Position numbers and translations under genes: made by a program. From CAIXRL01 sp964619155 (GTDB lineage: Bacteria > Eisenbacteria > RBG-16-71-46), in assembly GCA_964619155.1 (NCBI GenBank), contig CAZUEM010000021.1, positions 1 to 35,689 of the forward strand: a stretch of DNA of 35,689 nt, written 5' to 3'. Numbering within the stretch: position 1 is the first letter of the stretch; each line of letters opens with the position of its first letter. Below, piece by piece: positions 23,606 to 31,310 of the stretch. The notes under the pieces were generated by a model, which had not been told where the DNA came from, searched no databases, and saw nothing but the letters and a program-made list of their open reading frames with translations.

Positions 23606-25250
23606 CGGCGGCTCGCGCCCGGGACCCGCGCGGCCGTCCGCCGCGCGGGTCCTCGGCTGCGTCCTGTGCCTGCTGGCCACCGTCCGGCCCGCCGCGGCGC
23701 AGCCACCGGGCGCCGGGGACGCGGGCCCGGTCGTCCGCCGCGTCGTCGTGGACGCGCGCGAGATCTTCGACCCCGTGCCCCCGGGCCGCCTGAGGAGCCT
23801 GTACGAGCTTGGCAACCGGCTGCACGTGCGCACGCGCGCGTCCACCGTGCGCTCGGCGCTGGTCGTGCGCCCCGGCGACCGCTGGTCGGACGCGGCGCGG
23901 CGCGAGTGCGAGCGGCGCCTGCGCTCGCTCGACTTCCTCGCGCCGGACTCGGTGGTGGCGCTGCCCGTGGAGGGGGCGCCGGACTCGGTGGACGTCCTCG
24001 TGGTCACGCACGACCACTGGACCACCAGCCCCGAGGTGACGCTCGAGCGCGGCGCCGGCGAGCAGTACGGCTCGCTCGCATTCACCGAGCGCAACCTGCT
24101 GGGGCTCGGGATCACCGTCTCGGCCGTGTACCGCGAGGACCCGGTGGGCATCTCGCGCTTCCTGTCCGTCGAGGACCCGGCCGTGCTCGGCTCGCGCTGG
24201 CGCGCGCGCTTCGTGACCGGCAGCGGCGACGCGGGCAAGTCGAACGCGGCCGAACTGGGCCTGCCGTTCTGGGCCGAGGGCGCGCCGTACAGCTACGGGG
24301 GCGCGTGGCGGCGCGAGGCCACGACCGCGCACCTCTACACCGAGGGCGCGCTCTCGGCGCGCGTGCCGCTCACGGAGGAGAACGCGGAAGCCTGGTGGGG
24401 GACCGGCCGCCGCGCCCCCGACGGCCTCGTGCAGCGCTTCGTGGCGACCGTCCGCGCCTACGACCGCCGTCTCGGCGCGAGCGCGCTCGAGCCCGGCGCG
24501 CCCGCCGCGTTCGCCGGCGGCGAGGAGGAGCTGCGCCTGCGGCGCCTCGAGGGCGAGGTCACGCTCTGGCGGCCGGACTTCATCGTGCGCCGCGGGGTGA
24601 ACTTCATGGACCGCGACGAGGACATCGACCTCGGCCGCTCGCTCACCGTGGGCACGGGCTTCGCGCCGCGCGCGTTCGGCAGCGGCGCCGACGAAGGCTG
24701 GCTGCGGGGCCGTGTCGCCGCGGGCGCGAACGCCGGCGCCGCCGGCTTCGGCCTCGCCAGCGCCGACCTGCGCTCGCGCGTCCGCTCGGGACTGCGCGAG
24801 ACGCTCGTGCGCTTCGACGGGCGCTGGGTCGTGCAGCCGCGGCCGGGCGCCTCGTTCGTCACCGCGGTCGCCGGCGCCGCGGGGCGGCGCATGCCGCGCA
24901 GCTTCCAGCTGCGCGCGGGCGCGCTCACCGGGCTGCGCGGCTTCCCGGTCGAGGACGTCGCCGGGACGCAGCTCTGGCGCGGCAACGCCGAGCTGCGCTG
25001 GACCGCGAAGCGCAACCTGCTCCAGCTGGTCACGCTGGGCGGGGCCGTGTTCTGGGACTCCGCGCGCGCATACGGCCCGGGCTCGGCGGGCGAGAGCTGG
25101 CACCACGACGCCGGGTTCGGGCTGCGCGTCTCGCTGCCGCACTCGGCGCTCAACGCGGTCGCGCGCTTCGACGTGGCGTGGCCCGTCGCCCCGGCCGTGG
25201 ACGGCCGCCACGGGCCCGCCTACTCTTTCGGCTCCGGACAGGCCTTCTGA
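23589..25250 (+). CDS. Omp85/BamA-like outer-membrane protein with one POTRA-type domain
   Basis: 553 residues from GTG 23589, which overlaps the cpoB end by 17 nt; signal peptide ARVLGCVLCLLATVRPAAAQ. A single POTRA-like domain (about 45-150: RRVVVDAREIFD, VRSALVVRPGDRWSDAARRE, ERRLRSLDFLAPDSV) is followed by a barrel (FTERNLLGLGITVSAVY typical of Omp85 strand 1; GLRGFPVEDVAGTQLWRGNAELRW near the end; final GQAF). BamA has five POTRA domains, so this is not the main assembly factor; it is closer to the short Omp85 or surface-antigen proteins (TamA- or patatin-tail-like). Placement after Tol-Pal suggests an envelope role. Substrate unknown. Confidence 0.8.
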   Translation: MPPAADGGSRPGPARPSAARVLGCVLCLLATVRPAAAQPPGAGDAGPVVRRVVVDAREIFDPVPPGRLRSLYELGNRLHVRTRASTVRSALVVRPGDRWSDAARRECERRLRSLDFLAPDSVVALPVEGAPDSVDVLVVTHDHWTTSPEVTLERGAGEQYGSLAFTERNLLGLGITVSAVYREDPVGISRFLSVEDPAVLGSRWRARFVTGSGDAGKSNAAELGLPFWAEGAPYSYGGAWRREATTAHLYTEGALSARVPLTEENAEAWWGTGRRAPDGLVQRFVATVRAYDRRLGASALEPGAPAAFAGGEEELRLRRLEGEVTLWRPDFIVRRGVNFMDRDEDIDLGRSLTVGTGFAPRAFGSGADEGWLRGRVAAGANAGAAGFGLASADLRSRVRSGLRETLVRFDGRWVVQPRPGASFVTAVAGAAGRRMPRSFQLRAGALTGLRGFPVEDVAGTQLWRGNAELRWTAKRNLLQLVTLGGAVFWDSARAYGPGSAGESWHHDAGFGLRVSLPHSALNAVARFDVAWPVAPAVDGRHGPAYSFGSGQAF

Positions 25251-25271
25251 CGCAGCAGGGGAGACGCCGCC

Positions 25272-25754
25272 ATGAAACTCACCGCCGTGCCGCTCGCGAT
25301 CCCGGCCGACTGCAACGTGGTCGCGGGCCAGTCCCACTTCATCAAGACCGTCGAGGACCTCGCCGAGATCGTGGTCACGACGGTGCCGGGCGCGAAGTTC
25401 GGCCTCGCGTTCTGCGAGGCCTCGGGCCCCTGCCTCGTGCGCACCGAAGGCAACGACGACGAACTGGTGGCGGCGGCGGTGGACAACGCCCTGCGCGTCG
25501 GCGCCGGGCACACGTTCTGGCTGCTGCTGCGCGGCGCCTACCCCATCAACCTGCTGCCGGCGATCAAGCAGTGCCAGGAGGTCTGCCACGTCTTCTGCGC
25601 GAGCGCGAACCCGGTCCAGGTGCTGGTCGCGGAACTGGAGCAGGGGCGCGGCGTCGCCGGGGTCGTGGACGGCTCGGGGCCGAAGGGCGTCGAGGACGCG
25701 GCCGCGAAGGAGGCCCGCGCGGCCTTCCTGCGCAAGATCGGCTACAAGCGCTGA
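25272..25754 (+). CDS. Adenosine-specific kinase family protein (DUF355)
   Basis: 160 residues, full length for the family. Conserved segments AGQSHFIKTVEDLAEIVV, PGAKFGLAFCEASGPCLVR, AYPINLLPAIKQCQEVC and EQGRGVAGVVDGSGPKGVE match the small adenosine-binding kinase first characterised in hyperthermophilic archaea and found in scattered bacteria. The biological role in bacteria is not established. ATG 25272 has AGGGGAGA upstream and follows the Omp85-type gene by 21 nt; the next gene begins 2 nt after its stop. It is the point where the array changes from envelope to metabolic genes. Confidence 0.85.
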   Translation: MKLTAVPLAIPADCNVVAGQSHFIKTVEDLAEIVVTTVPGAKFGLAFCEASGPCLVRTEGNDDELVAAAVDNALRVGAGHTFWLLLRGAYPINLLPAIKQCQEVCHVFCASANPVQVLVAELEQGRGVAGVVDGSGPKGVEDAAAKEARAAFLRKIGYKR

Positions 25755-25756
25755 CG

Positions 25757-26581
25757 ATGCTGCGCTTCGGCACCTCCGGCATCCCGCGCAGCAGCGCGAA
25801 GCCCGGTACGGTGCACGGCATCCGGCGCGCCCGCGAACTGGGGCTCGACCACCTCGAGATGGCGTGGGTGAACGGCGTGCGGATGTCCGACGAGTCCGCG
25901 GACCGCATCGCCGCGGCCGCCCGCGAGCACGACGTCAGCCTCACGGCGCACGCGCCGTATTACGTCAACCTGTGCGGGGCGCCGGACGTGGTCGGGCGCA
26001 GCCTCGCGCGCCTCGTCGAGACCGGCCGGCTGGGGGAGCGCTGCGGAGCACGCTCCTTTTGCTTCCATGCGGGCTTCTACGGCAAGCTCGGGGCCGAGGA
26101 AGCCGGGGAACGCGTGCGGGAGGGCCTGCGGGCCGTCACGGGCGAGCTCCGGAAGCGGCGCGCCGCGATCGACGTGCGCACCGAGCTGACCGGCAAGCCG
26201 TCGCAGGCCGGCTCGCTCGACGAGGTGCTCGCGTGGAGCGCGGACGTGCCGGGCGTGCAGCCGTGCGTGGACTTCTCGCACCGCTACGCGCGCGAGCAGG
26301 GGAAGCACAACCGTTACGAGGACTTCGCGGCCACGCTGGCCGCGATCGAGGAACGTCTGGGGCGCGCGGCGCTGGACCGGCTGCACGTGCACATCTCGGG
26401 CATCCAGTACGGACCGAAGGGCGAGCGCCGGCACGAGCCGCTGCGCGAGACCGCGTTCCGCTGGAAGGAACTGCTCAGGGCCCTCAAGGACCTGCGCGTC
26501 TCGGGGTGGGTGGTGAGCGAGTCGCCGGCCATGGAGGACGACGCGCTGCTGCTGCAGAGGACCTATCGGAGGCTCAAGTGA
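25757..26581 (+). CDS. Endonuclease IV-like TIM-barrel protein
   Basis: 274 residues of the AP endonuclease family 2/xylose isomerase-like TIM-barrel fold. The trinuclear-zinc ligand pattern of endonuclease IV is largely visible: His65 in AHAPYYVNL, His104 in FHAGFYG, Glu143, Asp172 and His175 in CVDFSHRYA, His212 in HVHISG, Glu256 in VVSESP. Endonuclease IV incises DNA at abasic sites; archaeal and deep-branching homologues with this shorter form are annotated only as deoxyribonuclease IV-like. The context does not add repair genes directly, apart from dcd further down. ATG 25757 lies 2 nt after the previous stop, and the stop overlaps the next GTG. Confidence 0.82.
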   Translation: MLRFGTSGIPRSSAKPGTVHGIRRARELGLDHLEMAWVNGVRMSDESADRIAAAAREHDVSLTAHAPYYVNLCGAPDVVGRSLARLVETGRLGERCGARSFCFHAGFYGKLGAEEAGERVREGLRAVTGELRKRRAAIDVRTELTGKPSQAGSLDEVLAWSADVPGVQPCVDFSHRYAREQGKHNRYEDFAATLAAIEERLGRAALDRLHVHISGIQYGPKGERRHEPLRETAFRWKELLRALKDLRVSGWVVSESPAMEDDALLLQRTYRRLK

Positions 26582-27735
26582 ACGCGGACGTGCGGACGGC
26601 TCCCGTGGTCGTCATCGGTTCGGGCTGCATCGGGGCCGCGATCGCCTATCACCTCGGGCGCCGGGGCGTGAAGGGCGTGGTGGTGGTGGAGCGCGAGATC
26701 CAGTCGGGCGCGGGCTCGACCGGCAAGTGCGCGGGCGGCATCCGGCAGCAGTTCTCGACCGAGGTGAACGTCCGGATGGCGAAGCTGTCGGTGGACGACT
26801 TCCAGCGCTTCGCCGAGGAGATGGACACCGGCGAGGTCTTCTGGCCGGTCGGCTACCTGTTCCTGCTGTCCGACGAGGCGCAGTGGGCGGCGTTCCAGCG
26901 CCAGGCCGAGTTGCAGCGCTCGCTCGGCGTGCCCACGCAGACGTGGACGCCGGCGCAGGCCGGCGCGCTCGTGCCCGAGCTGAACCTCGAGGGCGTGCTC
27001 GGCGCCACGTTCTGCGCGACCGACGGCCTCGCCGACCCGCACATGGTCACGCACGGCTACGAGCAGAAGGCCCGCGCGCTCGGCGCGAAGTTCCTGTTCG
27101 GCGTCGAGGCCACCGGTTTCCTCATGGACGGCGCGGCGGTGACCGGCGTGCGCACCTCGCAGGGCGACATCGCGACGCCGATGGTGGTCAACGCCGCCGG
27201 CGCGTACGCGGCTCAGGTGGCGAAGTGGGCGAACGTGGACCTGCCGGTGCTGCCGTACCGGCGGCACTGCTTCACGACCGCGCCGCTGCCGTTCGTGCGC
27301 GACAGCCTGCCCATGATCGTGGACATGAAGACGGGCGTGTACATGCACCGCGAGAGCGGCGGCATGCTGATGGGGCTCGCCGACCGGGACGAGCCGCCGT
27401 CGTTCGACCAGAGCGTCAACTGGGACTTCCTGGAGAGCGTGGTCGAGCCCGCGATGATGCGCATCCCGGCGCTCGAGGCGGCCGAGGTCAACAACGCCTG
27501 GGCGGGCCTCTACGAGACCACCCCGGACCACAACGCCGTCCTCGGGCCGCCCGAGGGCGTGCCGGGGCTGATGCTCGCGAACGGCTTCAGCGGCCACGGC
27601 TTCATGATGGCCCCCGGCGCCGGCCGGCTGATCGCCGAGTGGATCGTGGACGGCCGGCCGGGCTTCGACCTCTCGCCGCTGCGCCTCGAGCGCTTCCGCG
27701 AGCAGGCCGCGCTGATCGAGGCCAACGTCATCTGA
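26578..27735 (+). CDS. FAD-dependent amine/amino-acid oxidoreductase (DAO family, sarcosine-oxidase beta-like)
   Basis: 385 residues. N-terminal Rossmann FAD site VVVIGSGCIGAAIAYHL ending in Glu38 (VVVERE); GSTGKCAGGIRQQFSTEVN and the C-terminal NGFSGHGFMMAPGAGRLIAEW are hallmarks of the sarcosine oxidase beta/glycine oxidase/proline dehydrogenase beta branch. It would oxidise a secondary amine or amino acid, passing electrons to oxygen or an acceptor; substrate not predictable. No alpha, gamma or delta sarcosine oxidase subunit is nearby, so a stand-alone enzyme is likely. GTG 26578 overlaps the upstream stop by four bases. Confidence 0.87.
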   Translation: MNADVRTAPVVVIGSGCIGAAIAYHLGRRGVKGVVVVEREIQSGAGSTGKCAGGIRQQFSTEVNVRMAKLSVDDFQRFAEEMDTGEVFWPVGYLFLLSDEAQWAAFQRQAELQRSLGVPTQTWTPAQAGALVPELNLEGVLGATFCATDGLADPHMVTHGYEQKARALGAKFLFGVEATGFLMDGAAVTGVRTSQGDIATPMVVNAAGAYAAQVAKWANVDLPVLPYRRHCFTTAPLPFVRDSLPMIVDMKTGVYMHRESGGMLMGLADRDEPPSFDQSVNWDFLESVVEPAMMRIPALEAAEVNNAWAGLYETTPDHNAVLGPPEGVPGLMLANGFSGHGFMMAPGAGRLIAEWIVDGRPGFDLSPLRLERFREQAALIEANVI

Positions 27736-27736
27736 C

Positions 27737-28381
27737 ATGGCGCTGCGCAACCGCACCCTGAACCTCGGCCCGCTCGAGAACAACACCTACCTGCTCACCT
27801 GCCCGGCCACGCTCGAAACCGCGGTCGTGGACGTCGGGTTCGAGCCCGAGGCGGTGGTCTCGCTCGTGCGGCGCGAGGGGCTCCGGGTGCGCTGGCTGCT
27901 GGGCACGCACGCGCACTACGACCACGCCGCCGGCATGCTCGAGGTGCAGCGCGCGGTGGGCGGCACGTACGCGCTGCACCCGCTCGAGCGGCCGCTGCTC
28001 GCGGCGCTCGCGGCGCAGGGCGCGATGTTCGGCTTCCCGCCCGCCGAGCCGCCGGAGGTCGGGCACGACCTCGCCGACCGCGAGGTGATCCGGATCGGCG
28101 AGGAGGAACTCGAGGTGATCTTCACGCCCGGGCACTCGCCCGGGCACTGCGCGTTCCGGCAGGGTGACGTGGCGTGGGTGGGCGACGTGCTGTTCGCCGG
28201 CTCGGTCGGTCGCACCGACCTGCCGGGCGGCTCGTTCGAGGCGCTCGCGCGTTCGATCCACGAGCGGCTGTTCCCGCTCGGCGACGGCGTGACCTGCCTG
28301 ACCGGGCACGGCCCGGCGACCACCATCGGCCACGAGCGGCTCACGAACCCGTTCGTCGGCGCGCCCGCGGGGTACCGATGA
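27737..28381 (+). CDS. Metallo-beta-lactamase-fold hydrolase, GloC/YcbL-like glyoxalase II
   Basis: 214 residues, the GloC size. Metal ligands THAHYDH (His58, His60, Asp62, His63), PGHSPGH (His133), bridging Asp150 in VGDVLFAGSVGRTDLPGG, and His191 in GHGPATTIGHERLTNPF; the last two motifs are characteristic of the YcbL group, which hydrolyses S-lactoylglutathione or related thioesters. Whether this organism uses glutathione cannot be seen here. ATG 27737 is 1 nt after the previous stop; the stop overlaps the next ATG. Confidence 0.88.
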   Translation: MALRNRTLNLGPLENNTYLLTCPATLETAVVDVGFEPEAVVSLVRREGLRVRWLLGTHAHYDHAAGMLEVQRAVGGTYALHPLERPLLAALAAQGAMFGFPPAEPPEVGHDLADREVIRIGEEELEVIFTPGHSPGHCAFRQGDVAWVGDVLFAGSVGRTDLPGGSFEALARSIHERLFPLGDGVTCLTGHGPATTIGHERLTNPFVGAPAGYR

Positions 28382-29427
28382 GCGGCCGCGACGAGCTGCC
28401 GGTGGACCTGCGGCTCGACCCGACGGCGTGGATCGCGCCAGGCGCGGTCGTGGTGGGCGAGGTGACGCTCGGCCCGCGCTCGAGCGTGTGGTTCAACAGC
28501 GTGCTGCGCGGCGACACCGCGCCGGTCGCGATCGGCGCGGACACCAACGTGCAGGACAACTCGACGGTGCACGTGGACGAGGGGCTTCCCGCGATCGTCG
28601 GCGACCGCGTCACGGTCGGCCACCGTTGCATCGTCCACGGCTGCGTGGTCGAGGACGACTGCCTCATCGGCATGGGCGCGGTGGTCCTCTCGGGCGCGCG
28701 CATCGGCACCGGCTCGCTCGTCGGCGCCGCGGCGCTGGTCAAGGAGGGGCAGGTCATCCCGCCCGGCTCGCTCGCCGTCGGCGCGCCCGCGCGCGTGCTC
28801 GGGCCGGTGAACGACGCGCACCGCGCCGCGATCGCCGAAGGCGCCCGTCACTATGCGGCGCTGGCGCGCGCCTACGTCGCGAAGGGCTTCGCGCGCATGC
28901 ACCCGGGCCGGCACGACCCGCTCGGCAGCGCCGCCGCGGCCGAGGGCCCGATGACGTGGGAGGAGTGGGGACGGCTGCTCGCCGTGCTGGCCGGCTCGCC
29001 CGAGTGGGTCGAGCACCGGTTCGTCGGCCGCGACGCCGAGCGGCTGCGCGTGCGCCCCGCGCCCGACCGCTGGAGCGCGCACGAGGTGGTCGGCCACCTC
29101 GGCGACGCCGACGCCGAGGCCTACGAGCCCCGGCTCGAGGCGCTGCTCGGCGAGGAACTGCCCGCATGCGCGGCCGTGGACGTCGCCGACCTCGTGCACG
29201 TCGCGGGCTGGGCCGAGGCGGAGACGGGCGAACTGGTCGCCCGCTGGCGGGCGCGGCGCGCCCTGCTGGTCGCGCGCCTCGCGCCGCTCGGGAGCCGCGA
29301 GTGGGCGCGCGCGGGCGTGCACTCGGTGCGCGGGCCGTTCACGCTCGCCGCGATGGTGCGCGGCTGGGCGGAGCACGACCTCGCGCACCGGCGGCAGCTC
29401 GCGGCCGCGCTCGGGGAGCGGCATTGA
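28378..29427 (+). CDS. Fusion: gamma-carbonic anhydrase-like domain + DinB-like domain
   Basis: 349 residues in one uninterrupted frame. Residues 1-175 are a left-handed beta-helix of the gamma-carbonic anhydrase (CamH/YrdA/PaaY) type: NSVLRGDTAPVAIGADTNVQDNSTVHVDEG, with zinc ligands His65, His82 and His87 (VGHRCIVHGC). Residues about 192-349 form a DinB/DUF664-like four-helix domain: WSAHEVVGHLGDADAEAYEP (His240) and the pair His333/His337 in AEHDLAHRRQL make the usual metal-binding triad. A Gly/Ala linker (around 181-190) joins them. CamH-type proteins hydrate CO2 or are inactive; DinB-like domains include thiol-dependent transferases and are often of unknown function. ATG 28378 overlaps the previous stop. 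A chance read-through fusion is unlikely because both halves are intact. Confidence 0.85.
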   Translation: MSGRDELPVDLRLDPTAWIAPGAVVVGEVTLGPRSSVWFNSVLRGDTAPVAIGADTNVQDNSTVHVDEGLPAIVGDRVTVGHRCIVHGCVVEDDCLIGMGAVVLSGARIGTGSLVGAAALVKEGQVIPPGSLAVGAPARVLGPVNDAHRAAIAEGARHYAALARAYVAKGFARMHPGRHDPLGSAAAAEGPMTWEEWGRLLAVLAGSPEWVEHRFVGRDAERLRVRPAPDRWSAHEVVGHLGDADAEAYEPRLEALLGEELPACAAVDVADLVHVAGWAEAETGELVARWRARRALLVARLAPLGSREWARAGVHSVRGPFTLAAMVRGWAEHDLAHRRQLAAALGERH

Positions 29428-30107
29428 TCCTCGCGCCGGGTCCGCTCGACCCGCCGGCCGGCCGGCTGCTCGCGGCGCTGGCGGGCGAAGGCGCGCCCGT
29501 CGCGTACGGCGCGGCGGGACTTCCGCCGGGCGGGGAGGCGGTGACGCTCGCGGTCTCGACCGGGCCGTTCCATTTCGACCTCGTCGGCCTCGTCACCGCG
29601 CTGGCAGGCCGGCCGTTCCGCGTGCTGGTGCTCTCGCGGCTCGGCGCCCACCCGGACGCCCGGCACCCGGCGCTGCGGAGGCTGTGGCAGCTCGAGGAGC
29701 TCGCGCGGGCCGGCGGCGTGCCGACGCTCACGCTGCGCTTCGCTCCGCTGCTGGGGCCCGATGCACCGCTCTGGCGGCGGCTCCGCTCGCGCCCGTCGCT
29801 GCCGCGCGGCGGGCGGCAACTGGTGAACCCGGCGGCCGAGGCCGACGCGCTCGAGACGCTGCGGCGCGCGCTCGACGGGCGCGCCGCCTGGTCGGGCTGG
29901 CACGAGGTGGCGGGGCCCGAGGCGTGGACGCTGGCCGAACTGCGCGACTTCGCCGCGGCGCCCGGCCCGGCCGCGGACGCGGGCGAGTGGGAGCCGACGC
30001 TCGAGGAAATGGCCGAGCACCGGCTGGCCGAGAGCGAGCCGTGGGCGTCGCACTTCGGGATCGCGCCGCGCGGCGTGGCCGCGTGCGTGCGGGAGAGGGC
30101 CGCGTGA
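29424..30107 (+). CDS. SDR/NmrA-like protein without a recognisable Rossmann nucleotide motif
   Basis: 227 residues from TTG 29424, which overlaps the upstream TGA. The mid and C-terminal parts resemble atypical short-chain dehydrogenases of the NmrA/NAD(P)H-binding type: VLVLSRLGAHPDARHPALRR, then LWQLEELARAGGVPTLTLRFAPLLGPDAPLW and VAGPEAWTLAELRD, the segments that usually follow the catalytic region. The N-terminal glycine-rich GxxGxxG is missing; the sequence starts directly MILAPGPLDPPAGRLLAALA. So it may be a substrate-binding or scaffold derivative, or use the nucleotide site in a degenerate form. Function unassigned. Confidence 0.7.
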   Translation: MILAPGPLDPPAGRLLAALAGEGAPVAYGAAGLPPGGEAVTLAVSTGPFHFDLVGLVTALAGRPFRVLVLSRLGAHPDARHPALRRLWQLEELARAGGVPTLTLRFAPLLGPDAPLWRRLRSRPSLPRGGRQLVNPAAEADALETLRRALDGRAAWSGWHEVAGPEAWTLAELRDFAAAPGPAADAGEWEPTLEEMAEHRLAESEPWASHFGIAPRGVAACVRERAA

Positions 30108-30727
30108 GCGCGCGCCGCCCCGCCCGGAAGGCCGGCGCGGCCGCGCGCGGCAAGGCGGGCTCGGCCGCGCGCGCGCGCGCGCAGCGCCCGCCGCTCGAGA
30201 TCGTGCGGCCGGCCGAGCACGCGACGCGGCAAAAACCGCCGCGGCCCGTCGGCTGCGCCATCGTCACCGTGAGCGACACGCGCCGCGCGTTCGACGACCG
30301 CAGCGGCGCGCGCGCGCACGAGCTGGTCGAGCGCGCAGGGTTCGAGGTCGTCCGCCGCGCGTGGGTGCGCGACGAACGCGGCCCGATCCGCCGGGCGGTG
30401 GCGGCGCTGCTGCGCCTGCGCGCCGTGGACTGCGTCATCGTGACCGGCGGCACCGGCATGGCGAAGCGCGACGTGACGCCCGAGGCGCTGGCGCCGCTCG
30501 TCACCCGCGAGCTGCCCGGGTTCGGCGAACAGTTCCGCGCGAAGTCCGCCGAGCAGGTCGGCGCGGCGGCGTGGTTCTCGCGCGCCTCGGCCGGCGTCGC
30601 GAACGGCCGGCTGCTCGTGATGCTTCCCGGCTCGACTCCCGCGGTCGAGCTGGCCCTCGAGAAACTGCTCTTGCCCGAGCTGGCGCACGCCGTGCGGCTG
30701 CTCGGCCGCTTCCCACCCGGAGCCTGA
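30104..30727 (+). CDS. moaB: MoaB/MogA-family molybdenum cofactor protein
   Basis: 207 residues with a basic Ala/Arg/Lys-rich N-terminal extension of about 45 residues, then a MoCF/MPT-binding domain: CAIVTVSDTRRAFDDRSG, TGGTGMAKRDVTPEA (GGTG 115-118, Asp123), ELPGFGEQFRAKS, WFSRASAGV and LVMLPGSTPAVE. MogA adenylylates molybdopterin before molybdenum insertion; MoaB is a paralogue with the same activity in archaea. No other moa/moe gene is in the window. GTG 30104 overlaps the upstream stop; a shorter start within the extension is possible. Confidence 0.88.
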   Translation: MSARRPARKAGAAARGKAGSAARARAQRPPLEIVRPAEHATRQKPPRPVGCAIVTVSDTRRAFDDRSGARAHELVERAGFEVVRRAWVRDERGPIRRAVAALLRLRAVDCVIVTGGTGMAKRDVTPEALAPLVTRELPGFGEQFRAKSAEQVGAAAWFSRASAGVANGRLLVMLPGSTPAVELALEKLLLPELAHAVRLLGRFPPGA

Positions 30728-30729
30728 CC

Positions 30730-31284
30730 ATGTCCATCAAGCCCGACCACTGGATCCGCAGGATGTGCAAGGAGCACGGGATGATCGAGCCGTTCGAGGA
30801 AAAGCTCGTGCGGCAGGGCGTCATCTCGTACGGGCTGTCGTCCTACGGCTACGACATCCGTGTCGCCGACGAGTTCAAGATCTTCACCAACGTGAACTCG
30901 ACGGTGATCGACCCCAAGCACGTGGACCCGCGGAACATGGTGGACTTCAAGGGCGACGTCTGCATCGTGCCTCCCAACTCGTTCGCGCTGGCGCGCACGG
31001 TCGAGTACTTCCGCGTGCCGCGGAACGTGCTGGCGGTGTGCGTGGGCAAGAGCACGTATGCACGCTGCGGGATCATCACCAACGTGACGCCGTTCGAGCC
31101 GGAGTGGGAGGGGCACGTCACGCTGGAAATCAGCAACACGACCCCGCTGCCGGCGCGGATCTACGCCAACGAGGGGCTCGCGCAGGTGCTGTTCTTCGAG
31201 TCCGACTCGCCGTGCGAGACCTCGTACAAGGACCGCGGCGGCAAGTACCAGAAGCAGACCGGGATCACGCTGCCGCGGCTGTAG
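30730..31284 (+). CDS. dcd: dCTP deaminase
   Basis: Converts dCTP to dUTP, the route to dTTP that also controls uracil in DNA. 184 residues, closely similar in pattern to the proteobacterial enzyme: MSIKPDHWIRRM, YGLSSYGYD, CVGKSTYARCGI (Ser108, Arg112), PEWEGHVTLEISN with probable catalytic Glu133, and the C-terminal SYKDRGGKYQKQTG lid. It is the monofunctional form; the bifunctional dCTP deaminase/dUTPase signature is not evident. ATG 30730 is 2 nt after the previous stop, within the array. Confidence 0.95.
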   Translation: MSIKPDHWIRRMCKEHGMIEPFEEKLVRQGVISYGLSSYGYDIRVADEFKIFTNVNSTVIDPKHVDPRNMVDFKGDVCIVPPNSFALARTVEYFRVPRNVLAVCVGKSTYARCGIITNVTPFEPEWEGHVTLEISNTTPLPARIYANEGLAQVLFFESDSPCETSYKDRGGKYQKQTGITLPRL

Positions 31285-31310
31285 CGCGGCGCAACGGGGG
31301 GAGGGTCGGC

